Of a stretch of 64,000 nt of DNA, positions 11,573-21,610 are shown one piece after another. Within the stretch, counting starts at the first letter, position 1. Every line of letters begins with the position of its first letter. Under the pieces are notes generated by a model. That model was not told the DNA's origin. It saw only the letters and a list, made by a program, of their open reading frames with translations, and ran no database searches. The position numbers were made by a program, and so were the translations under genes. Where the stretch lies: positions 1-64,000 of the forward strand of contig NZ_WLYI01000008.1 of assembly GCF_009707515.1 (NCBI RefSeq), written 5' to 3'. This DNA is from Pseudomonas karstica. Its GTDB lineage: Bacteria; Pseudomonadota; Gammaproteobacteria; Pseudomonadales; Pseudomonadaceae.

Positions 11573-12267
11573 ACCGCAAGGAAGCCAGCAAGCATCTGGC
11601 GATACAACACATCAAGCCGGCCTATCGCGTCCGGCGCAGGGAAAGCTTCATGCAGGGCGATATGGCTTTCAGCGCGAACCCGCTGTTCAAGGCCACAGGC
11701 CTCATTGAAGCGATTGACCGCCGCGATCAACTCGACCCGTTCGTCATCCAGCAACAATGCGCCATGCACCAACCCTACCGGGCGCCCACCACTCTGGCGC
11801 CAACGCTGGGCGGTGCCGACCATTTTTCGGCCATTGAGGTTGACGTTGTAGCGACCGTCGCAGAACGCGCCGTCGATCTCTCCCACGGACGCATCGCCGC
11901 CCAATTCCGTGAGCAGGTCACAGATGGGTTGGCACAGACGCCGATAGCCAGTTTCAATCCGCCCCTGATCGCCTTCACTGCGCGGCGGTGCGTAGACCAG
12001 CGCAATATTGACGGTGGCCGCGGATTGCGGCACTGGCTCACCGCCGGTTTCCCGCAGTAGCACCGGCCAACCCTGATCAGCCGAAACCTGGCTGGCCACG
12101 TCAAAAGCCGGGAGCCGGCTCAGACGACGAGGCATGACCAGCGCTCGATCACTGGGTTGCCAGAACAGCAGGCCGAAAGGTTGCTCGCCCGCGCAAACGG
12201 CGGCGAGCAAATCCTGCTCGGCCGAAAGGCCAGCTTCGACCGTCAAGGAAACGGGCTGGGCCATCAT
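11569..12267 (-). CDS. Lipoate/biotin protein ligase A family protein
   Basis: Protein of the lipoate--protein ligase A superfamily (BPL/LplA fold), 232 residues. Family features are a region resembling the lipoyl-binding loop ([21 protein letters not shown], split here by degeneracy) and the lysine-bearing segment [17 protein letters not shown], where the Lys in GRKMVGTAQ corresponds to the catalytic lysine. Its ATG overlaps the last base of the trpC stop codon (TGATG), so it should be translated as the last gene of trpGDC. Whether it attaches lipoate, octanoate or something else cannot be told from sequence. Its link with tryptophan genes is conserved in Pseudomonas to my knowledge but unexplained. 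Confidence 0.8.
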   Translation of the reverse strand: MMAQPVSLTVEAGLSAEQDLLAAVCAGEQPFGLLFWQPSDRALVMPRRLSRLPAFDVASQVSADQGWPVLLRETGGEPVPQSAATVNIALVYAPPRSEGDQGRIETGYRRLCQPICDLLTELGGDASVGEIDGAFCDGRYNVNLNGRKMVGTAQRWRQSGGRPVGLVHGALLLDDERVELIAAVNRFNEACGLEQRVRAESHIALHEAFPAPDAIGRLDVLYRQMLAGFLAV

Positions 12268-13103
12268 CAATCCAGTGTCGATCCAGTCACCGGCACACCA
12301 CGTTCCGGGAAGAACAGACGCTGCAGTTCAGCCCCTGGGTTCTCCGCACGCATGAACGTTTCGCCCACCAGGAACGAATACACGCCGCTGATTTCCATCA
12401 GTTCCACATCAGCCCGGTTAACGATGCCACTTTCAGTGATCACCAGACGGTCGCGGGGAATACGCGGCAACAGGTCGAGGGTGTTTTCCAGGCTGACTTC
12501 AAAGGTATGCAGGTTACGGTTGTTAACCCCCACCAATGGTGTGTCGAGGATTTTCAGTGCGCGCTCCAGCTCATCACCGTCATGCACTTCCACCAACACA
12601 TCAAGACCGACGCTTTTGGCGACGGCGGCCAACTCGGCCATTTTCACGTCATCCAGGGCGGAGACGATCAGCAGCACGCAATCGGCACCCAAGGCACGCG
12701 CTTCAACGATCTGGTACGGATCGACCATGAAGTCCTTGCGGATCACCGGCAGTTGGCACGCGGAGCGGGCCTGTTGCAGGTAAAGGTCGGAGCCCTGGAA
12801 GTAGTCGATGTCGGTCAGTACCGAAAGGCAGGTCGCTCCGCCCTTCTCATAGCTGACGGCAATCTCTGCCGGCACGAAGTTCTCGCGGATCACACCTTTG
12901 CTCGGCGAAGCCTTTTTGACTTCCGCGATGACTGCGGGTTGCTTGAGCTTGGCTTGGGCAATCAAGGCATTGGCAAAGCCGCGTGGTGCATCTGCGTTTT
13001 TCGCCAGGCCTTCCAGCTCGCCCAGGCTGATACGGCCACGGCGCTCGGCCACTTCCTCGGCTTTGCGGGCCAGGATTTTTTCCAGAACGGTAGGCACACT
13101 CAT
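12267..13103 (-). CDS. trpC: Indole-3-glycerol phosphate synthase
   Basis: Fourth step of tryptophan synthesis: closes CdRP to indole-3-glycerol phosphate. The 278-residue single-function TIM barrel has the signature [17 protein letters not shown] (about residues 59-75) and the later conserved pieces [27 protein letters not shown] and VITESGI. The start codon overlaps the trpD stop by 4 bp, which indicates translational coupling. PRAI (TrpF) is not fused and is not in this window. Confidence 0.97.
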   Translation of the reverse strand: MSVPTVLEKILARKAEEVAERRGRISLGELEGLAKNADAPRGFANALIAQAKLKQPAVIAEVKKASPSKGVIRENFVPAEIAVSYEKGGATCLSVLTDIDYFQGSDLYLQQARSACQLPVIRKDFMVDPYQIVEARALGADCVLLIVSALDDVKMAELAAVAKSVGLDVLVEVHDGDELERALKILDTPLVGVNNRNLHTFEVSLENTLDLLPRIPRDRLVITESGIVNRADVELMEISGVYSFLVGETFMRAENPGAELQRLFFPERGVPVTGSTLD

Positions 13104-14149
13104 CCTTCATTCTCCATCTTGAATACAGCGGTGAATGCTCCCAGCTCTTCGAGCTTCTCGCGAGCCAGCCCCGTGTGCAAAGCATCGTGGGCCAAGGCGA
13201 CACCCTCCTTAAGGCTAGAGGCGTGATCGGCAGCGTAAAGTGCCGCGCCAGCATTCAGAACGATCATCTCTGCAGCCTTTTGGCCGTTCTCGGTTTTACG
13301 TCGCCCCAGGGCATCGCGAATCAACTCAAGAGAAGCCGCCGGGCTTTCCACCGCCAAGCCGTGCAAGCTCTGGCTCTTCATTCCCAGGTCTTCCGGCTCG
13401 ACCCAGTACTCGGTGACCTGATCATTCTTCAACTCCGCCACGAAGGTCGGCGCCGCCAGGCTGAACTCGTCCAGGCCGTCTTTGGAATGCACCACCAATA
13501 CATGCTTGCTGCCCATGCGCTGTAGGACTTCGACCAATGGCCGGCACAAAGCCTGGCTGAACACACCCACTACCTGATGCTTCACACCGGCCGGATTCGT
13601 AAGCGGGCCGAGCATGTTGAACAGGGTACGCAGGCCCAGGTCCTTGCGCGGGCCCGCGGCGTACTTCATTGCACCATGATGGGATTGGGCAAACATGAAA
13701 CCGATGCCGACGTTATCGATACAGCGGGCCACCTGCACTGGAGTCAGGTTCAGGTAGATACCCGCCGCCTCCAGCAAGTCGGCACTGCCGCTGTTGCCAG
13801 ACACCGCGCGGTTGCCATGCTTGGCCACCGTGCAGCCAGCAGCGGCCACAACAAACGATGAAGCCGTCGACACGTTGAAAATATTCGCCCCATCGCCGCC
13901 AGTACCGACCACATCGACCACACCGTCGAGGGTCTTGAGTTCAACCTTGTCCGCCAACTCGCGCATCACCGAGACTGCGCCGACGATTTCGTCGATGCTC
14001 TCACTTTTCATACGCATGGCCATCATGAACGCACCAATCTGCGCATCCGTGCATTGACCGGTCATGATTTCGCGCATCACATCGCTCATCTCATCGGTGC
14101 TCAGGTCGAGATGGCCGACGATACGGCTCAGGGCAGTCTTGATATCCAT
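13100..14149 (-). CDS. trpD: Anthranilate phosphoribosyltransferase
   Basis: Second step of tryptophan synthesis: transfers the phosphoribosyl group of PRPP to anthranilate. The 349-residue protein carries the PRPP-binding motif [14 protein letters not shown] (about residues 86-99) and the anthranilate-site segments [15 protein letters not shown] and [12 protein letters not shown]. It begins 9 bp after the trpG stop codon and overlaps trpC by 4 bp. Confidence 0.97.
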   Translation of the reverse strand: MDIKTALSRIVGHLDLSTDEMSDVMREIMTGQCTDAQIGAFMMAMRMKSESIDEIVGAVSVMRELADKVELKTLDGVVDVVGTGGDGANIFNVSTASSFVVAAAGCTVAKHGNRAVSGNSGSADLLEAAGIYLNLTPVQVARCIDNVGIGFMFAQSHHGAMKYAAGPRKDLGLRTLFNMLGPLTNPAGVKHQVVGVFSQALCRPLVEVLQRMGSKHVLVVHSKDGLDEFSLAAPTFVAELKNDQVTEYWVEPEDLGMKSQSLHGLAVESPAASLELIRDALGRRKTENGQKAAEMIVLNAGAALYAADHASSLKEGVALAHDALHTGLAREKLEELGAFTAVFKMENEG

Positions 14150-14158
14150 GGAGAGTCC

Positions 14159-14752
14159 TTAGCGCGTGCCGCCGCTCTGTTTAAGAAAGTTGGCGAACAG
14201 CTCGTAACCCTGCTCGGTCAGAATCGATTCAGGGTGGAACTGCACCCCTTCGACATTCAATGTCTTGTGTCGCAAGCCCATGATTTCGTCAACGGAGCCG
14301 TCTTCGAACTGGGTCCAGGCCGTCAGCTCCAGGCATTCGGGCAGGGTTTCACGCTTGACCACCAGCGAGTGATAACGGGTGACCGTCACCGGCAGGTTCA
14401 AGCCATGGAACACGCCTTGATCATTATGGAACACCGGGCTGGTCTTGCCGTGCATCACCTGGCGGGCGCGAACCACGTCGCCGCCAAACGCTTGGCCGAT
14501 GGACTGATGGCCCAGGCACACGCCGAGAATCGGCAGTTTGCCGGCAAAGTACTGGATGGCTTCCAGCGACACGCCCGCTTCGGTCGGAGTGCAGGGCCCC
14601 GGGGAGACGACGATGCGTTCCGGGTTCAACGCGGCGATTTGCGCCACGGTCAATTCGTCGTTGCGCACGACCTTGACCTCGGCACCGAGTTCGCCCAGGT
14701 ATTGCACAACGTTGTAGGTAAAGGAGTCATAGTTATCGATCATCAGCAACAT
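14159..14752 (-). CDS. trpG: Anthranilate synthase component II (glutamine amidotransferase)
   Basis: Provides ammonia from glutamine to TrpE for anthranilate synthesis. The 197-residue class I amidotransferase has the catalytic Cys79 ([11 protein letters not shown]) and the His-Glu pair in FHPESILTE near residues 169-171. It is the first gene of trpGDC. TrpE is encoded about 2.5 kb away, on the other side of estA, so the two subunits come from separate transcripts. A Trp-containing leader peptide and GC-rich hairpins precede it (14829-14962). Confidence 0.96.
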   Translation of the reverse strand: MLLMIDNYDSFTYNVVQYLGELGAEVKVVRNDELTVAQIAALNPERIVVSPGPCTPTEAGVSLEAIQYFAGKLPILGVCLGHQSIGQAFGGDVVRARQVMHGKTSPVFHNDQGVFHGLNLPVTVTRYHSLVVKRETLPECLELTAWTQFEDGSVDEIMGLRHKTLNVEGVQFHPESILTEQGYELFANFLKQSGGTR

Positions 14753-15162
14753 GCGGATTACAACCTCTTGAATTCACTGACTTCAAATGACGGCCTTCCA
14801 AGGGATTACCCGCTGCCAGACGCACGTTCCGGTTGCCGGAGTGAACCGGCAAGGGGCGTCAAACAGAAGGTGAAGAAGGCAAATCGGTACAAGTCCGGCC
14901 AGGCCGGCAAAGAAAAGTTAGGCGCGCCAACGCCAACGGGCGTGTGCCTTGACTACTCGCATCAAGAGTTTGCTGATGATCAACACAGGGAGGGTCTCAT
15001 TTATACGTTTAGGCACAGTAACGTAGCCTCGCCAGCGGTGCAATATGGAGCAGCAAATACGGGAAAACGCCCCACAGGGTATTTGCCGTCAAAAGCTATT
15101 TCCTTTGAAGAAAACCAGAAATACTTTGCTAAGGTTTTCCTGCCAATACAAAAAATAATTAA
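14753..15162. promoter_or_regulatory. Intergenic region between trpG and estA (trp leader and promoters)
   Basis: This 410-bp gap separates the divergent trpG and estA. On the minus strand it holds a leader-peptide frame (14918-14962) followed by three inverted repeats: CCGGCC/GGCCGG at 14895-14907, TTGCCGG/CCGGCAA at 14833-14852, and CCGGTT/AACCGG at 14829-14849. The last two share bases and exclude each other. A -10-like TATAAA lies on the minus strand at 15000-15005, without a convincing -35. The part next to estA (15060-15162) is A/T-rich with no gene. Confidence 0.6.
14918..14962 (-). CDS. trpGDC leader peptide (attenuation peptide)
   Basis: Reads MRVVKAHARWRWRA, 14 residues with Trp at positions 10 and 12, ending in TAA 165 bp before trpG. 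It matches in 11 of 14 residues the peptide at the end of gph before trpE. Its length and Trp placement recall E. coli TrpL. Attenuation of trpE and trpGDC has been reported in P. putida (from memory), which fits. No strong ribosome binding site is visible at the ATG. An in-frame GTG at 14986 would give 22 residues and aligns equally well with the trpE-side copy. Confidence 0.75.
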   Translation of the reverse strand: MRVVKAHARWRWRA

Positions 15163-17115
15163 ATGGACAACCTTATGCCCAGACCACCGCTTCTTGCACC
15201 GCTTGCCGGCTGTCTATTGTCACTGGCGTGCAGCCAGGCCTTTGCGGCGCCGTCACCCTATTCAACCATGGTGGTTTTCGGCGACAGCCTGGCCGATGCC
15301 GGCCAATTCCCTGACCCCGGTGGTCCCGCCGGCGCCTCGTTGCGTTTTACCAACCGCAGCGGGCCAACTTACCTGGGCAACGGGACAGAAAATTTCGCCC
15401 TGGTCTCATCCACATTATTGGGGTCAAAACTGGGTGTTGCCGCCAACGACTTGAACGCCTCCACGTCTCCTGTCCGTGCCGCCCAAGGCTTGCCGGACGG
15501 CAACAACTGGGCAGTGGGTGGCTACCGCACCGATAACATCCTCGACTCCATCACCTCGGTCTCCAACACCGCTATCCCGCCCGGCAACCCCGGCGGTGGC
15601 ACCGTGCTGCGCAGTCGCCAGGGTTATCTGCCCGCGAACGCCGGACGGGCCGATCCTAATGCGCTGTACTTCCTTTCCGGTGGCGGCAATGACTTCCTCC
15701 AGGGCGTCGTCCAAAGCCCGGCCCAAGCCGTCGCTGCCGGCGGGCGCCTGGCCGATAGCGCCCAAGTCCTGCAACAAGCCGGCGCACGCTACATCATGGT
15801 CTGGATGCTGCCCGACCTGGGGCTGACCCCGGCCATCAATGGCACCCCGGCGCAAGCGGCGAGCAGCGCCCTGAGCAACATCTTCAATCAAGCTCTGGTG
15901 CAACGCTTATCGCAGATCGACGCTCAGGTGATCCCGCTAAACATACCGTTGCTGCTCAACGAAACCTTCGCCGACCCTGGCCGCTTTGGCCTGGCCACCG
16001 GACAGAACCTCACCGGGACGTGTTTCAGCGGCAACGGCTGCACCGCAAACCCCATCTACGGCATCGGCGGCACCCAGCCCGACCCCACCAAGCTGATCTA
16101 CAACGATTCAGTCCACCCCACCGAAGCCGGGCAACGGTTGATTGCCGACTATGCCTATTCGCTGTTGGCCGCTCCCTGGGAAGTGACCCTGCTACCAGAA
16201 ATGGCCCAGGGCACCTTGCGCGCCCATCAGGATGAACTGCGCAACCAATGGCAAGCCGACGCGGGTAACTGGCAGGCCGTGGGTCAATGGCGGGCGATTG
16301 TCGCCGGAGGCGGTCAGCGTCTGGATTTTGACGATCAAAGCAGCTCAGCCAAGGGCGATGGCAACGGCTACAACTTGAACATCGGTGGCAGCTATCGACT
16401 GAACGAAGCGTGGCGCGTCGGCGTCGCGGTGGGCTTCTACCGTCAAACCCTTGAAGCAGGCGCCAGCGATTCGGACTACAAGCTCAACAACTATATGGGC
16501 ACCGCATTCACCCAATATCAGCAAAACCACTGGTGGGCCGACGCAGCGTTGACCGGCGGTAAGCTGGACTTCGACAACCTCAAGCGCAAGTTCGCCCTGG
16601 GCGTCAGCGAAGGCTCGGAAAAAGGCGATACCGATGGCTGGCTGTGGGCCTTGAGCGGCCGCGTGGGGTACGACATTGCTCAGCCAGGCAGCGAGTGGCA
16701 CTTGTCGCCATTCATCAGTGCCGATTACTCGCGGATTGAGGTCAATGGTTACTCAGAGAAAAACAGCCGCTCCACCTCGCTGACGTTTGACGACCAGCAG
16801 CGCGACTCCAAGCGTCTTGGCCTGGGCCTCCAAGGCAGCTACCGCGTGGCTCCACACACCCAGGTGTTTGGCGAAGTGGCCCACGAACATGAATTTGAAA
16901 ACGATACGCAGCGGGTGAACATCGCCCTCAACAGCGTACCCGGGATTGATTTCAAACTGGATGGGTACACCCCGCGCAGTAACTCAGACCGCCTGAGCCT
17001 GGGGGTCAGCCACAAGTTGACGAAGGAGTTGGCGCTGAACGCCGCCTACAACATAAGGAAGGATGACAGCTTGACCCAACAAGGGGTCAGTGTAGGCGTG
17101 AGCCTGGACTTCTAA
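15163..17115 (+). CDS. estA: Autotransporter esterase EstA (GDSL family)
   Basis: Outer-membrane-anchored lipolytic esterase; in P. aeruginosa EstA affects rhamnolipid production, motility and biofilm. The 650-residue protein has a signal peptide ending near residue 29 (AFAAPSPYS), then a GDSL passenger domain with the nucleophile Ser42 (FGDSLADAG), the GGGND oxyanion block, and Asp315/His318 (NDSVHP). From about residue 360 a C-terminal beta-barrel domain ends in the aromatic residue of SLDF. A start at Met5 (15175) is possible. It lies between trpE (convergent) and trpG (divergent). Confidence 0.94.
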   Translation: MDNLMPRPPLLAPLAGCLLSLACSQAFAAPSPYSTMVVFGDSLADAGQFPDPGGPAGASLRFTNRSGPTYLGNGTENFALVSSTLLGSKLGVAANDLNASTSPVRAAQGLPDGNNWAVGGYRTDNILDSITSVSNTAIPPGNPGGGTVLRSRQGYLPANAGRADPNALYFLSGGGNDFLQGVVQSPAQAVAAGGRLADSAQVLQQAGARYIMVWMLPDLGLTPAINGTPAQAASSALSNIFNQALVQRLSQIDAQVIPLNIPLLLNETFADPGRFGLATGQNLTGTCFSGNGCTANPIYGIGGTQPDPTKLIYNDSVHPTEAGQRLIADYAYSLLAAPWEVTLLPEMAQGTLRAHQDELRNQWQADAGNWQAVGQWRAIVAGGGQRLDFDDQSSSAKGDGNGYNLNIGGSYRLNEAWRVGVAVGFYRQTLEAGASDSDYKLNNYMGTAFTQYQQNHWWADAALTGGKLDFDNLKRKFALGVSEGSEKGDTDGWLWALSGRVGYDIAQPGSEWHLSPFISADYSRIEVNGYSEKNSRSTSLTFDDQQRDSKRLGLGLQGSYRVAPHTQVFGEVAHEHEFENDTQRVNIALNSVPGIDFKLDGYTPRSNSDRLSLGVSHKLTKELALNAAYNIRKDDSLTQQGVSVGVSLDF

Positions 17116-17121
17116 GTCAAA

Positions 17122-17225
17122 CCTGTAGGAGCGAGCTTGCTCGCGAAGAACATCAACGATAACGCGCTCATTCAGGATGAGCGCATCGTCCATGAGTTTT
17201 TCGCGAGCAAACTCGCTCCTACAGG
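17122..17225. repeat. REPIN (paired inverted REP elements) between estA and trpE
   Basis: CCTGTAGGAGCGAGCTTGCT at the left is inverted as AGCAAACTCGCTCCTACAGG at the right, with about 50 bp of variable sequence between. An inner inverted pair (GCGCTCATTC / GATGAGCGC) adds to the structure. The same doublet type occurs at 24324-24430. It lies in the convergent estA-trpE gap and could stop or protect both mRNAs. Confidence 0.85.
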
Positions 17226-17238
17226 TGGGTAATGGTTT

Positions 17239-18720
17239 TTAGTCCTGGGGCGTTTGCTCGGCCAGTGCAACAGCGCGGAACATGGCGCGGCGCTTGTTCA
17301 GGGTTTCCTCCCACTCCAGGACCGGCACCGAGTCAGCCACAATCCCGCCACCCGCCTGCACGTGCAACTCGCCGTCCTTGATCACTGCGGTGCGGATCGC
17401 AATCGCCGTGTCCATATTGCCGTTCCAGGCGAAATAACCCACGGCGCCGCCGTAGACACCGCGCTTGACCGGCTCCAGTTCGTCGATGATTTCCATCGCA
17501 CGAATCTTCGGCGCCCCCGACAACGTGCCCGCCGGCAAGATGGCCCGCAACGCATCCATTGATGTCAGCCCAGCCTTCAGTTCACCGGTGACGTTGGAGA
17601 CGATATGCATCACGTTGGAATAACGCTCGATGACCATCTTCTCGGTGAGTTTCACCGAACCGATTTCCGATACACGCCCGGTGTCATTACGCCCCAGGTC
17701 GATCAGCATCAAGTGCTCGGCGATTTCCTTGTCATCGGACAGCAGGTCTTGCTCCAGCGCCAGGTCGGCCTCTTCGGTCGCGCCACGAGGCCGGGTACCG
17801 GCAATCGGGCGCACGGTGATCAGGTTGTCTTCGACCCGCACCAGCACTTCCGGCGAACTGCCCACGACGTGGAAGTCGCCAAAGTTGAAGAAGTACATGT
17901 ACGGCGTCGGGTTGAAGCAACGCAGCGCCCGGTACAGGTCGATGGGTGCAGCCTTGAAGTCGATGGACATGCGTTGCGACGGCACCACCTGCATACAGTC
18001 ACCGGCGAGGATGTATTCCTTGATGCTGTCCACGGCGCGCTCGTAGTCATCCTGGGTAAAGCTGGAACGGAACACCGGGTCGGCGGCCGGCGGCCGGCTG
18101 AGATCCAGGCCACGGCGCGGGGTGATCGGCTGGCGCAGTTTTTCCAGCAAGGCTTCCAGGCTGGCCTGGCCTTGCTCGAACGCGCCTTCCTGGGAAGGAT
18201 CGGCCAGGACAATCGCGTGCATCTTGCCCGCGAGGTTGTCGAACACCACCACCGCGTCGGAAACCATCAGCAGAATATCCGGCACGCCCAGTGGGTCCGG
18301 GTTCGGGCATTTACCCAGGCGTTTTTCCACATAACGCACGCAGTCGTAACCGAAGTAACCCACCAGGCCGCCGTTGAAGCGCGGCAAACCAGTGATGGTT
18401 GGCACGTTGTAGCGCGCCTTGAATGCCTCGACGAACGCCAGCGGGTCTTCCACATCGTGGCTTTCGATCTCGACGCCGTCACAGGTGATACTGATGTGAT
18501 GGTCGTGAACACGCAGTACCGTACGGCACGGCAGGCCGATGATCGAGTAGCGGCCCCACTTCTCACCGCCCTGCACCGACTCCAGCAGATAGGAGTTGGG
18601 CTCGTCGGCCAGTTTCAGGTAGATCGACAGCGGCGTGTCGAAGTCGGCCAGGGTTTCGCAGGCCATGGGGATACGGTTGTAGCCGGCAGCGGCCAAACGC
18701 AGGAATTCTTCGCGGATCAT
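17239..18720 (-). CDS. trpE: Anthranilate synthase component I
   Basis: Makes anthranilate from chorismate with ammonia from TrpG; the entry and feedback-controlled step of tryptophan synthesis. The 493-residue protein shows the Trp-feedback segment [15 protein letters not shown] near residue 45 and the chorismate-binding core including [26 protein letters not shown] and [14 protein letters not shown]. The start [15 protein letters not shown] at 18720 fits Pseudomonas TrpE. It lies 68 bp after the end of gph, whose 3' end contains the likely trp leader peptide. Confidence 0.97.
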   Translation of the reverse strand: MIREEFLRLAAAGYNRIPMACETLADFDTPLSIYLKLADEPNSYLLESVQGGEKWGRYSIIGLPCRTVLRVHDHHISITCDGVEIESHDVEDPLAFVEAFKARYNVPTITGLPRFNGGLVGYFGYDCVRYVEKRLGKCPNPDPLGVPDILLMVSDAVVVFDNLAGKMHAIVLADPSQEGAFEQGQASLEALLEKLRQPITPRRGLDLSRPPAADPVFRSSFTQDDYERAVDSIKEYILAGDCMQVVPSQRMSIDFKAAPIDLYRALRCFNPTPYMYFFNFGDFHVVGSSPEVLVRVEDNLITVRPIAGTRPRGATEEADLALEQDLLSDDKEIAEHLMLIDLGRNDTGRVSEIGSVKLTEKMVIERYSNVMHIVSNVTGELKAGLTSMDALRAILPAGTLSGAPKIRAMEIIDELEPVKRGVYGGAVGYFAWNGNMDTAIAIRTAVIKDGELHVQAGGGIVADSVPVLEWEETLNKRRAMFRAVALAEQTPQD

Positions 18721-18788
18721 GAGGTGCCTCGTGGTGTGAGGGTCTAACGGTCAGGTGTGCAAACGTGCCGCAGCGCGGCCAGGATCAG

Positions 18789-18833
18789 TCAGGCGCGCCA
18801 ACGCCAGCGGGCCAGGGCCTTGATGACTTTCAT
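18789..18833 (-). CDS. trpE leader peptide, in frame with the end of gph
   Basis: The last 14 codons of the gph frame read [14 protein letters not shown], the partner of the peptide before trpG (11 of 14 residues identical). They lie beyond the expected end of the phosphatase domain and 68 bp before trpE. An in-frame GTG at 18857 would give a 22-residue peptide with a third Trp. A GCCGC/GCGGC hairpin follows the stop codon on the minus strand, but no T-run is seen, so a classical terminator is not shown. Confidence 0.65.
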   Translation of the reverse strand: MKVIKALARWRWRA

Positions 18834-19607
18834 CCAGAGTTTGCGAGTGACTACCACGATGGAGTTTCCAGAAGGGGGAGGAACAGCGTCGGCCAACGTT
18901 ATCTCAGCGCCCGCTCCCAAGCAACCGGGGATTAGCCGGCGCAGGTCATCAATCACCAGCTCCGGGGACTCCTCGGCAATCGGCCGGCCATGGTTGTAGC
19001 CGTAACTCAGGGCCACGCACTTGACCCCCGCCGCTTTAGCCGCCAGTACATCACTGCGCGAGTCGCCGACAAACAGCGACTGGGAAGCCGGGATATTGGC
19101 CATTTTCATCACAAAAAACAGAGCGGCCGGGTCGGGCTTCTTCTGCGGCAAAGTATCGCCACCAATGATCCAGCGAAAATAACGACCCATTTTCATTTGA
19201 TCCAGCAGTGGCGCGACGAAACGCTCCGGCTTGTTAGTGATCAAGGCCATTTCCACGCCCTGCTTGTGCAGCCACTTCAGGGTATCGCGCACGCCGGGGT
19301 AGACCACCGTCAGCTCGTGGCCATGCTCATAGGCGGCATTGAACAACGCCAGCCCATGCTCGGCCTCGACCTCATCCACGCCTTCAGCGTCGATATGGTT
19401 GGCCAAGGCCCGGCGCACCAACATTTGCACACCGTTGCCGACCCACTCGCGCACCGACTCGATACCCGCCGGCGGGCGCCCGAGCTTGAGCAGCATCTGG
19501 TCCACAGCAGCGGCCAGGTCCGGGACAGAATCGATCAAGGTACCGTCCAGATCGAACATCACCAACCGTGGCAATTTGCCGGGGAACAACTGCTCAAAAC
19601 CGCTCAT
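18789..19607 (-). CDS. gph: Phosphoglycolate phosphatase (HAD family)
   Basis: Hydrolyses 2-phosphoglycolate; a haloacid dehalogenase-type phosphatase in the cytoplasm. The 272-residue protein has the nucleophile motif [12 protein letters not shown] (Asp19, Asp21), the second motif LITNK, and the third [15 protein letters not shown]. The catalytic fold should end near residue 225. The remaining tail of about 45 residues is low in conservation except for the final RWRWRA block, which looks like the trpE leader peptide. It overlaps rpe by 4 bp and forms the rpe-gph-trpE unit. Confidence 0.93.
   Translation of the reverse strand: MSGFEQLFPGKLPRLVMFDLDGTLIDSVPDLAAAVDQMLLKLGRPPAGIESVREWVGNGVQMLVRRALANHIDAEGVDEVEAEHGLALFNAAYEHGHELTVVYPGVRDTLKWLHKQGVEMALITNKPERFVAPLLDQMKMGRYFRWIIGGDTLPQKKPDPAALFFVMKMANIPASQSLFVGDSRSDVLAAKAAGVKCVALSYGYNHGRPIAEESPELVIDDLRRLIPGCLGAGAEITLADAVPPPSGNSIVVVTRKLWMKVIKALARWRWRA
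18896..18924 (-). promoter_or_regulatory. Possible internal trpE promoter inside gph
   Basis: On the minus strand TTGCTT (18919-18924) and TAACGT (18896-18901) are spaced by exactly 17 bp. Transcription from here would begin shortly before the leader peptide. Both hexamers are imperfect. Confidence 0.35.
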
Positions 19608-20278
19608 GGCCGCGCCAGCGCCAGTTCTGCATGCATCCTGGCGATCACTTCCCGGTAGTCCGGCGCATTGAAAATCGCCGAACCGGCAACGAATGTGTCA
19701 GCCCCGGCGGCAGCGATTTCACGGATGTTGTTGACGTTGACGCCGCCGTCGATCTCCAGGCGAATATCACGACCCGAAGCATCAATCAGCGCACGGGCCT
19801 CACGCAGCTTGTCGAGAGTACCTGGAATGAACTTCTGCCCGCCAAAACCCGGGTTGACGCTCATCAACAGGATCATGTCGACCTTGTCCATCACGTACTT
19901 GAGCACATCCAGCGGAGTGGCCGGGTTGAACACCAGGCCGGCCTTGCAGCCGCCTTCGCGGATCAGTTGCAGGGAACGATCGACGTGCAGCGTGGCTTCC
20001 GGGTGGAAGGTGATGTAGGTCGCACCGGCTTCGATAAAGTCGCCAACGATGCGGTCCACCGGGCTGACCATCAGGTGCGCGTCGATGGGTGCGGTCACGC
20101 CGTACTTGCGCAACGCGGCACAGACCATCGGACCAATGGTCAGGTTCGGCACGTAGTGATTGTCCATGACATCGAAGTGAACAAAGTCGGCACCGGCGGC
20201 CAGCACGTTGTCCACTTCCTCGCCCAGGCGGGCGAAGTCGGCGGAGAGAATCGATGGAGCAATGACGAAGGGCTGCAT
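19604..20278 (-). CDS. rpe: Ribulose-phosphate 3-epimerase
   Basis: Interconverts ribulose-5-phosphate and xylulose-5-phosphate in the pentose phosphate and Calvin-type pathways. The 224-residue TIM-barrel protein begins [17 protein letters not shown] and contains the metal and active-site segments [36 protein letters not shown] and EIDGGVN. It overlaps gph by 4 bp. A candidate -10 box, TACAAT, lies on the minus strand at 20314-20319, upstream. Confidence 0.96.
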   Translation of the reverse strand: MQPFVIAPSILSADFARLGEEVDNVLAAGADFVHFDVMDNHYVPNLTIGPMVCAALRKYGVTAPIDAHLMVSPVDRIVGDFIEAGATYITFHPEATLHVDRSLQLIREGGCKAGLVFNPATPLDVLKYVMDKVDMILLMSVNPGFGGQKFIPGTLDKLREARALIDASGRDIRLEIDGGVNVNNIREIAAAGADTFVAGSAIFNAPDYREVIARMHAELALARP

Positions 20279-20361
20279 GACGCACCTTTTTGAGCTAAAT
20301 CACGATGGCGCGCATTGTATACCTCATGCTTTGTCGCGCGCACCGTGACCTCGCTCAATGG

Positions 20362-21510
20362 TTAGTAGGCGGCTCGGTAGATTTTCTCGATATCCATGGC
20401 ACTGAGCGCACGCGGGTTGTTGCGCATCAGACGCTCGATCCCCGCAGCTTCTATGGCCATGGCCGCAATGGCGTCTTCGGGAACCCCGAAACTGCGCAGG
20501 CCTGACGGGATCTCCACCGCGGCACACAGTCGCGTCATGGCCTCGACCGCCTGGTCGGCAGCATCCACGGCGCTCAGCCCCGTGATATTGACGCCCATGG
20601 CCTGGGCAATATCCTGCATACGCTCGACACAGGCCAGCTTGTTCCAGTGCATCACATAAGGCAGCAGCAAGGCATTGCTGACCCCATGGGCAATCCCGAA
20701 CCGCCCGCCCAGCGGATACGCCAGGGCATGCACCGCCCCCACGCCGGCATTCCCAAAAGCCATGCCGGCCATCAGGCTGGCGGTGGCCATGTCATCACGG
20801 GCCTGCAAGTTGGCCGGGTTGGCATAGGCCTTGGGCAGCGCCTTGGCAATCAACTTGATGGCGCCGATGGCCAGGGCGTCGGTGATCGGTGAGGCATTGA
20901 GGGATAGGTAGGATTCGATGGCGTGCACCAGGGCATCGACGCCACTGGCGGCAGTGACGCCGCGGGGGCAGGTCAAGGTCATCTGTGGACTGATCAATGC
21001 CACGTCCGGCAGCAGGTAATCGCTGACGATGCCTTTTTTCAATTGCGCGGTCTTATCCGAAAGGATCGCCACATTGGTTACCTCCGAACCAGTGCCGGCG
21101 GTGGTGGGGATGGCAATCAGCGGCGGCCCTTTGCGCGGCACCTGGTCGACGCCGAACAGGTCCGCCAGGGCGCCATGGTAGCCGGCGTAGGCGGCAACGC
21201 TTTTGGCGATGTCGATGGCACTGCCGCCGCCCACGCCGATCAAGCCGTCATGCCCACCTTCGCGGTAAACCCGCATGCAATCTTCGACGATCGAGATTTC
21301 CGGGTCGGGCAGCACGCGATCGAAGATCTCGTAGGGCCGCTCGCCCAACTGCGCCAGCGCCAGCGCCACCGTGCCGGACTTGACCAGTGCCGCGTCGGTA
21401 ACAATCAGCGGGTTGTCGACATCCAGCCGCGTCAGCTCGGCAGCCAATTGCTCGATGGCACCAAAGCCTGTGAGCAGTTTGTGGGCGATCTTGAATGAGG
21501 AAGTACTCAT
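20362..21510 (-). CDS. Iron-containing alcohol dehydrogenase
   Basis: Group III (iron-dependent) NAD(P)-alcohol dehydrogenase, 382 residues. The nucleotide-binding motif GVGGGSAIDIAKS is near residue 96. The metal ligands are seen in SGVDALVHAIESY and in the pair HALAYPLGG and IAHGVSNAL. The gene stands alone between rpe and the agt transporter; to my knowledge PAO1 has nothing at this position, so it may be a lineage-specific insertion. The neighbourhood suggests, but does not prove, a substrate such as an omega-hydroxy acid of aminovalerate or GABA metabolism. Confidence 0.88.
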   Translation of the reverse strand: MSTSSFKIAHKLLTGFGAIEQLAAELTRLDVDNPLIVTDAALVKSGTVALALAQLGERPYEIFDRVLPDPEISIVEDCMRVYREGGHDGLIGVGGGSAIDIAKSVAAYAGYHGALADLFGVDQVPRKGPPLIAIPTTAGTGSEVTNVAILSDKTAQLKKGIVSDYLLPDVALISPQMTLTCPRGVTAASGVDALVHAIESYLSLNASPITDALAIGAIKLIAKALPKAYANPANLQARDDMATASLMAGMAFGNAGVGAVHALAYPLGGRFGIAHGVSNALLLPYVMHWNKLACVERMQDIAQAMGVNITGLSAVDAADQAVEAMTRLCAAVEIPSGLRSFGVPEDAIAAMAIEAAGIERLMRNNPRALSAMDIEKIYRAAY

Positions 21511-21610
21511 GTGCGCGGCCTCTTATGGGGGTTGTGGGCTGGCACAAGAATAGCTGGAGATTGAGGGTTGCCTGCCATTCAGGAACTGAATGGTAGGGCG
21601 GTGCAATAAC

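Noticed and set aside
14054..15454. 466-codon open frame crossing trpG and the estA start
   Set aside because: Overlaps two firmly identified genes and their control region; no domain visible.
17605..18747. 380-codon open frame antisense to trpE
   Set aside because: Shadow of trpE with a His/Val-rich, unstructured translation.
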